From Candidatus Hydrogenedentes bacterium UBA2224 (GTDB taxonomy: Bacteria; Hydrogenedentota; Hydrogenedentia; Hydrogenedentales; SLHB01): a stretch of DNA of 9,485 bases. The DNA lies in contig DDYW01000043.1 of the NCBI GenBank assembly GCA_002348185.1, positions 1 through 9,485 of the forward strand. The letters are read 5' to 3'. The notes beneath the pieces are model-generated. The model was not told where the DNA came from, did not search any database, and saw only the letters and a list, made by a program, of their open reading frames with translations. A program made the position numbers and the translations under genes. Positions 5,378 through 9,485 of the stretch are shown here, one piece after another (the first letter of the stretch is position 1; the number at the start of each line of letters is the position of its first letter).

Positions 5378-6523
5378 ATGTTTACACACAAGATCAAGCT
5401 GTTTCGGTTGTTCGGATTCTCGATTGAGGCCGACACGACCTGGATCCTTCTTGCGGTCCTGGTGACCTGGTCGCTCGCCACGGGACTCTTCCCCCGCTAT
5501 TTTGAGGGTTTCAGCGCCCAGACGTACTGGACTCTGGCGGTGCTGGGAGCGGCGGGCCTGTTCATGTCCATCATCCTGCACGAGTTGGGGCACTCCCTGG
5601 TCGCCCGCCGGTTTGGGCTGCACATCAAGAGCATCACCCTGTTCGTGTTTGGCGGCGTAGCGGATATGGAGGATGAACCTTCCAGTGCCAGGGCCGAGTT
5701 GCTGATGGCCCTGGCGGGACCGGCCACAAGCATCGCCCTTTCTCTGGCGTTTTTTGGCGCGGCGTTTGCGACTGGACGAGGAGAAGGCGTCAGCCCGCTT
5801 CAGGGATTGTTTCAGTATCTGGGGGGACTCAATGGGCTGCTGGCGGCCTTCAATCTGCTGCCGGCGTTTCCTCTGGACGGCGGGCGGGTGTTGCGCGCCG
5901 CGCTCTGGGCGTGGCGGGGCAATCTCCGGTGGGCCACGCGGTTTGCGTCGGGTGTGGGCGGCGCGTTTGGCATCTTCCTCATTGCCCTGGGCGTTCTCTC
6001 GCTGTTCTCGGGCAATGTGCTCGGCGGATTCTGGTGGATTCTTATCGGAATGTTCATGCGCTCCGCCTCACAATCGTCGTATCAACACCTGCTGATCCGC
6101 CGCGCCCTCGAGGGAGAAAATCTCCGGCGCTTCATGCGCACGGACGTGGTCACCGTGCCCCGTTACCTGTCGCTGCGGGAACTCGTGGATGAGTACGTCT
6201 ACAAGTACCACTACAAGATGTTCCCGGTTGTCGAGGGCGACACGGTGTTGGGCTGCGTGTCGACCCGCAACATCCGCACGGTCGAGCGCGAGGCTTGGGA
6301 CAGAACGCCGGTGGGCGAAATCATGGAGCGGTCGTGCGAGGCCAACAGCATTTCTCCGGATGAGGATCCGATGCGGGCGTTGTCGCGGATGAGCCAGACC
6401 GGCAACAGCCGCCTGCTGGTGCTTGAGGGAGACAAGCTGGCGGGGATCATCACCCTCAAAGACATCCTGAGTTTTCTGTCGCTCAAGATGGATCTCGAGG
6501 ACGGCGAACAGATGCTGGAATAG
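5378..6523 (+). CDS. Site-2 (M50) membrane metalloprotease with C-terminal CBS domains
   Basis: A 381-aa protein from the ATG at 5378, with AGGAGG (5363-5368) 9 nt upstream. The N-terminal half is an integral-membrane zinc protease. Membrane segments lie at about 21-37, 52-67, 105-130, 145-163 and 190-228. The zinc/catalytic motif HELGH is at 68-72 (in IILHELGHSLVARRFGL), and the second signature NLLPAFPLDGGRVLRA (159-174) supplies the third ligand, D167. A cytoplasmic CBS pair follows (about 250-310 and 312-370), with MRTDVVTVPRYLSL, FPVVEGDTVLGCVSTRNI and LLVLEGDKLAGIITLKDILS. This order matches the SpoIVFB-like/CBS class of intramembrane proteases, which cut membrane-bound regulators and may sense adenine nucleotides through CBS. 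No substrate gene is adjacent. The gene is convergent with the MgtC-family gene, 9 nt away. Confidence 0.94.
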   Translation: MFTHKIKLFRLFGFSIEADTTWILLAVLVTWSLATGLFPRYFEGFSAQTYWTLAVLGAAGLFMSIILHELGHSLVARRFGLHIKSITLFVFGGVADMEDEPSSARAELLMALAGPATSIALSLAFFGAAFATGRGEGVSPLQGLFQYLGGLNGLLAAFNLLPAFPLDGGRVLRAALWAWRGNLRWATRFASGVGGAFGIFLIALGVLSLFSGNVLGGFWWILIGMFMRSASQSSYQHLLIRRALEGENLRRFMRTDVVTVPRYLSLRELVDEYVYKYHYKMFPVVEGDTVLGCVSTRNIRTVEREAWDRTPVGEIMERSCEANSISPDEDPMRALSRMSQTGNSRLLVLEGDKLAGIITLKDILSFLSLKMDLEDGEQMLE

Positions 6524-6541
6524 GCCGGGCGCTTACCCGGC
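6524..6541. terminator. Hairpin between convergent genes, possible bidirectional terminator
   Basis: GCCGGG (6524-6529), loop CGCTTA, CCCGGC (6536-6541): a perfect 6-bp GC stem that starts at the base after the protease stop and encloses the stop codon of the opposing MgtC-family gene. There is no T-tract on either side, so efficient intrinsic termination is uncertain; it may simply protect 3' ends. Confidence 0.35.
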
Positions 6542-7801
6542 ATTCGCGGCCACGGCGCCCGCGCCCGCCACGGAAGGCCACACGTACAGGATCAGACCGC
6601 CGATCGCCAGCGCGATCGCAAAGAGAAACCCCATGCGCCACGCCAGGTGGCGGTTGCCGAGGACCGCGACCGCGATCCCTTTGAATACAAGGTTCGCCAT
6701 CGTGCCCACCATGATCAGCCGCCACCCGATGTCGGCCGACAACTCCCCTTTCTGCATGAGCTGCGCCGACGAGAGGGTAATGGCGTCCATGTCCGTCAGA
6801 CCGGACAACGCGGCAACGCCGTAGAGTCCCCGCTCGCCAAAATGGTCTTTGCCAACGGCCACGGCCAGTACGACGACAGCGTAGAGCAGCCCAAACCCGA
6901 TAGCGGCTTTCATGTCGGACGGCGGCTTGTCCTGGGACAGGTTCTGCCCGCCGGGGCAGGTCCACAGATAGAGGGCGCCGCTCACGAGGGCCATCAGGGC
7001 CATCATCACGAGAAGGGGCGGCACCGTCACGCTGAGGAGTTCCGGGGCCACGACGGCGATCTCAAAGATGACCCGGCCGAACACCACCGTTGACGCGACA
7101 AAAATGACGACCGCGGCCGCGGGAGCCGTCTCCGGGTATTGCCGGGTATTCCGGGCATAGCTTACGGTCGTGGCCGTGCTGGAGATCAGGCCGCCGAGGA
7201 TCCCGCCCAGGAGAATGCCCACCCGCGCGCCAAGGAGCTTGTAGGCCATGTACGCGCCGAGGCTGATCCCCACGATGAGCACCACCATCAGCCAGATCTG
7301 GAACGGGTTGATGACGCCGAAGGGGTCGAAGGCGCGGTTGGGGAGCAGGGGCAGGATGACGAGGGCGATGAGGATGAGGCGCATGATGGCCTGGACATCC
7401 TCTTCGCCGATACGTTGGACGAACCCATGAAGGGGTTTCTTCCAGTGGAGGAGGAGGGCGACGGTTCCGGCGACGGCCGTCGCGGAGGCCGTATAATCCA
7501 GGGCGAGAATGACGCCGACAAAAAACATCACGAACGCGGCGGCGTCGGTGGTGATGCCGATGTCCGATTTGCCCGCCCGCACGTGGAGGTAATTCTCGAA
7601 AATGATGAGCATGGCGAGGGCCAACATGGCCGCGGCGATCACCCAGCCGTCGAAATGGATTGCCGTCATAGCGCTCAGCGCCCCCAGGAGGGTGATCAAC
7701 GGAAACGAGCGAATGCCGGCGTATTTGGACGCCCATTCGCGCTGCATCCCGACGATCAGGCCCAGGCCGAGCGCCAGGGCCAGGTGCTGAAATTCCTTCA
7801 C
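6533..7801 (-). CDS. MgtC/SapB-DUF4010 family membrane protein
   Basis: A 422-aa, very hydrophobic protein. The start is the GTG at 7801, with GAGGAG ending 5 nt upstream; no ATG is better placed. The N-terminal MgtC/SapB-like part (about 1-130) opens with LALGLGLIVGMQREW (8-23) and GIRSFPLITLLGAL, typical of the family. After a short cytoplasmic link (about 122-140) comes the DUF4010 part (about 170-400), with the signatures LGGILGGLISSTATTVSYAR (198-217) and AALSGLTDMDAITLS (330-344). About 11-12 membrane segments are expected. MgtC proteins are linked to magnesium limitation and to modulation of ATP synthase in Salmonella and other pathogens. The biochemical role of the two-domain DUF4010 form is unknown. 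It lies 129 bp downstream of and on the same strand as ATP synthase genes, which is suggestive given that link, but a separate promoter is likely. Confidence 0.9.
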   Translation of the reverse strand: MKEFQHLALALGLGLIVGMQREWASKYAGIRSFPLITLLGALSAMTAIHFDGWVIAAAMLALAMLIIFENYLHVRAGKSDIGITTDAAAFVMFFVGVILALDYTASATAVAGTVALLLHWKKPLHGFVQRIGEEDVQAIMRLILIALVILPLLPNRAFDPFGVINPFQIWLMVVLIVGISLGAYMAYKLLGARVGILLGGILGGLISSTATTVSYARNTRQYPETAPAAAVVIFVASTVVFGRVIFEIAVVAPELLSVTVPPLLVMMALMALVSGALYLWTCPGGQNLSQDKPPSDMKAAIGFGLLYAVVVLAVAVGKDHFGERGLYGVAALSGLTDMDAITLSSAQLMQKGELSADIGWRLIMVGTMANLVFKGIAVAVLGNRHLAWRMGFLFAIALAIGGLILYVWPSVAGAGAVAANAG

Positions 7802-7842
7802 GCCGACTCCTCACGATTGATCCGGGTGCCGGAACACGGATT

Positions 7843-7864
7843 CCGTCCGGACGGCTCTATCATA
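7843..7864 (-). promoter_or_regulatory. Possible promoter with start-site palindrome for the MgtC-family gene
   Basis: On the minus strand TATGAT (7864-7859) matches the -10 consensus in five of six bases. It has a weak GTGAGG hexamer 17 nt upstream. Directly downstream, where transcription would begin, is the perfect 12-bp palindrome CCGTCCGGACGG (7843-7854). That could be an operator or a 5'-end hairpin in the roughly 50-nt leader. The promoter is tentative; the palindrome is exact. Confidence 0.35.
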
Positions 7865-7930
7865 CCGATCCGGTTCAGATTCCTCACGCGGCCGGGCCGT
7901 GTGCCCGCAGGGCGGTGACAGAGACGGGAA

Positions 7931-8821
7931 TCATTCCTTTTCGAGCGCCTCAAACCCGGAGATAACATCGAGCAATTCTTCGGTGACCGCGGCCTGGCGG
8001 CGCTGGTGGTAGCGCGCATGGAGCTCGGCGATCTTTTCTTCGATGTTGTTCTCAGCCGCCTGCATGGCCGCCAGGCGGCTGGCGTTTTCGCTGGCCAGCG
8101 ATTCGGCGAACGCCCGGAAGAGGGCCACGAAGAGGTATTGCCGGACCAGTGACGCAAAGAGCGTTTGCCAGTTGCCGGGATAGCCCGGAAGCTGATTTGT
8201 GGGCCAGGGCCGGGCCGCCAGTTCCCGGAGCCAATCCACCGGCAGCGGCAGGAGTTGCAGGGCGTGCGGTTCATAGCTCGCGCCGCGCCGGGGCCGGTTG
8301 TTGAAGACCATGACCTGGGACACGTTCTTCTGTTTCCGCCACTCCTCGACGCTTACAAGCACGTCCTGCACCGCGGGGATGAGGCCTTCAATCACATGGG
8401 GCACCGCGAACGGGGTCTCGACCGTCTCGCCGCGGGCCTCGAGTTCGCCGAACGGCCGAATGCCTATGGGAGCGAAAAAACGCGTGTGGGACGAGAACGG
8501 CCCCTGCTTCAGATACCCGAGGGCGTAGTCGACAATGTCGCGGTTCAGCGAGCCGCACAAGCCCTGGTCCGAACCAAACACGAGGGCGGCCAGCACGCCG
8601 TCCTCATCGCTTCGATTCATGGCCAGCACCTCCGGCTGCTGTTTTGCGAGCACCTGGAATCCGAGTTCCACGGCATCGCTGTAGACCCGGAGGGACTCGA
8701 CGGCACGGTCAAATTGCCGGATGGCGACCGCGGCAATGCCCTTCATGGTTTTCACCACGGACTGAAGGTCTTCGGCGGTCCCGATCTGTCTACTGAGGTT
8801 TTCGATCGTCTCCACTGGCAT
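7931..8821 (-). CDS. atpG: N-type F1Fo ATP synthase gamma subunit
   Basis: A 296-aa protein, a normal length for gamma. The start is the ATG at 8821, inside the end of the alpha-subunit gene (32-nt overlap), chosen because MPVETIENLSRQIGTAEDLQ aligns with family N-termini; an in-frame TTG at 8845 would add 8 residues. The N-terminal helix includes SVVKTMKGIAAVAIRQF (21-37). The conserved core VFGSDQGLCGSLNRDI (81-96) is intact, and the C-terminal helix ends ENASRLAAMQAAENNIEEKI...RRQAAVTEELLDVISGFEAL. The two long helices form the rotor shaft inside the alpha3-beta3 head. The divergent sequence and alpha-gamma end fit the N-ATPase operon order (atpDCQRBEFAG), where atpG is last. Its ion (Na+ or H+) is set by the c subunit, which is outside the window. 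Confidence 0.9.
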   Translation of the reverse strand: MPVETIENLSRQIGTAEDLQSVVKTMKGIAAVAIRQFDRAVESLRVYSDAVELGFQVLAKQQPEVLAMNRSDEDGVLAALVFGSDQGLCGSLNRDIVDYALGYLKQGPFSSHTRFFAPIGIRPFGELEARGETVETPFAVPHVIEGLIPAVQDVLVSVEEWRKQKNVSQVMVFNNRPRRGASYEPHALQLLPLPVDWLRELAARPWPTNQLPGYPGNWQTLFASLVRQYLFVALFRAFAESLASENASRLAAMQAAENNIEEKIAELHARYHQRRQAAVTEELLDVISGFEALEKE

Positions 8822-9485
8822 CGTCCCGCGCCGCGGGTCCTCCAATACTCTCGGTAATGGCCTGGCGAAGGCTGGAACGAAACGTCTCGGAGAGTTTCTC
8901 GCCTTGCTCGATGGCCTCGAGGATGCCGGCGCATTTCACCTTGACTTCATCGCGCAGCGTTTGCGCCACCTCGCGCACGCGTTCCACGGCGACTCCATCC
9001 ATGAGCCCCTCCGTGACGGCCAGGAGCACGATGATCTGTTCTCCGGGCGTCATCAGGTCGAACTGTCCCTGTTTAAGGATCTCGCGCACCCGGCGTCCCC
9101 GCTCCAGCATCTGTTGTTTTTCTTCTTCAAGGCGGGTACCGTACCGGCTGAACCGTTCGAGCTCCTCGAACTGCGAATACGCCAGCTTGAGGTCGCCCGC
9201 GACGCTTCGGTAGGCGGGCAGTTGCGCCTTTCCGCCGACACGGGAGACGCTGCGCCCGACGTCTACGGCCGGCATGATCCCCTGCTGAAACAGCCGGGGA
9301 GAGAGGTAAACCTGGCCGTCGGTGATGCTGATCAGATTGGTTGGAATAAACGCCGAGAGGTTCTGGGCCTGGGTCTCGATGATGGGCAGGGCGGTGAGCG
9401 AACCGCCGGCGAGCGCGGCATCGAGGTGCGTTGCGCGTTCGAGCAGCCGGGAATGGATGTAGAAGATGTCGCCCGGGTAGGCTTC
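8790..9485 (-). CDS. atpA: N-type F1Fo ATP synthase alpha subunit, C-terminal part (partial)
   Basis: The last 231 residues are present; the 5' part runs off the right edge. The first visible residues, EAYPGDIFYIHSRLLERA, are the highly conserved stretch after the Walker B region. They are followed by LPIIETQAQNLSAFIPTNLI, SITDGQVYLSPRLFQQGIMP and VDVGRSVSRVGGKAQ, which holds the catalytic Arg finger region (VGRSVSRVGG). The C-terminal helical domain reads LKLAYSQFEELERFSRYGTR, then LEEEKQQMLERGRRVREILK. The 'RYGTRLEE' and 'ERGRRVREILKQ' wording resembles the alternative N-ATPase alpha branch rather than the housekeeping F-type, where this part usually reads 'QFGSDLD'. The branch call is by recognition of wording, not alignment. 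The gene overlaps atpG by 32 nt. Confidence 0.93.
   Translation of the reverse strand, partial: EAYPGDIFYIHSRLLERATHLDAALAGGSLTALPIIETQAQNLSAFIPTNLISITDGQVYLSPRLFQQGIMPAVDVGRSVSRVGGKAQLPAYRSVAGDLKLAYSQFEELERFSRYGTRLEEEKQQMLERGRRVREILKQGQFDLMTPGEQIIVLLAVTEGLMDGVAVERVREVAQTLRDEVKVKCAGILEAIEQGEKLSETFRSSLRQAITESIGGPAARDDASGDDRKPQ

Noticed and set aside
7062..7918. Open frames overlapping the MgtC-family gene (7139-7918 plus and 7062-7814 minus)
   Set aside because: Their His/Arg/Gly/Asp-rich composition is that of shadows of a hydrophobic membrane gene; they have no ribosome site or domain.
8822..8845. Earlier TTG start for atpG at 8845
   Set aside because: It would add MEDPRRGT before a start that already aligns with gamma-subunit N-termini, and has no better ribosome site of its own.
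1..9485. CRISPR array, tRNA, rRNA, insertion sequence or phage genes
   Set aside because: No regularly spaced direct repeats, cloverleaf-like sequences, transposase motifs or phage structural genes were seen by reading.

Overview
GC-rich, densely coded bacterial DNA from what looks like a Gram-negative (diderm) chromosome: it has a TolC-type outer-membrane lipoprotein, a periplasmic adaptor and a CpxP/CnrX-like periplasmic protein. No rRNA or tRNA gene is present, so the lineage cannot be fixed. The N-type (alternative, possibly Na+-linked) ATP synthase, the ECF-sigma module and the style of intergenic hairpin would suit an environmental lineage such as the PVC/Hydrogenedentota groups, but that is a guess. 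I found no mobile element, CRISPR array, tRNA or rRNA.

Left third (1-3707): a divergent signalling and efflux locus. Leftward runs a TolC-family outer-membrane lipoprotein gene, coupled by a 4-nt ATGA overlap to the start of an HlyD/MacA-type adaptor that leaves the window. Rightward runs a compact three-gene operon: an ECF sigma factor, an 87-aa single-pass membrane protein (probable anti-sigma factor), and a 200-aa membrane-anchored protein with a CpxP/CnrX-like helical domain plus two textbook EF-hand loops. The 298-bp gap between the two arms holds two copies of GTAACAAACC in inverted orientation, each followed at 16-18 nt by a T(A/C)TACA box. This looks like a pair of matched ECF promoters. 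The layout recalls the CnrYXH metal-resistance switch, but with calcium-type EF-hands joined to the sensor. It is the most interesting item here.

Middle (3721-6523): an orphan NarL/FixJ response regulator (leftward, with an extended -10 promoter), an OsmC-family peroxidase (rightward), a 190-bp gap with a long imperfect hairpin that may be a dispersed repeat, and a site-2 (M50) membrane metalloprotease with C-terminal CBS domains (rightward).

Right third (6533-9485, all leftward): an MgtC/SapB-DUF4010 membrane protein, preceded by a possible promoter with a 12-bp perfect palindrome at the expected transcription start. Upstream of it lies the 3' end of an N-ATPase operon: the gamma subunit, and the alpha subunit cut by the window edge, overlapping by 32 nt.

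Gene pairs 3707/3721 and 6523/6533 are convergent. The second pair is separated by only 9 nt, and a perfect 6-bp hairpin spans the gap.
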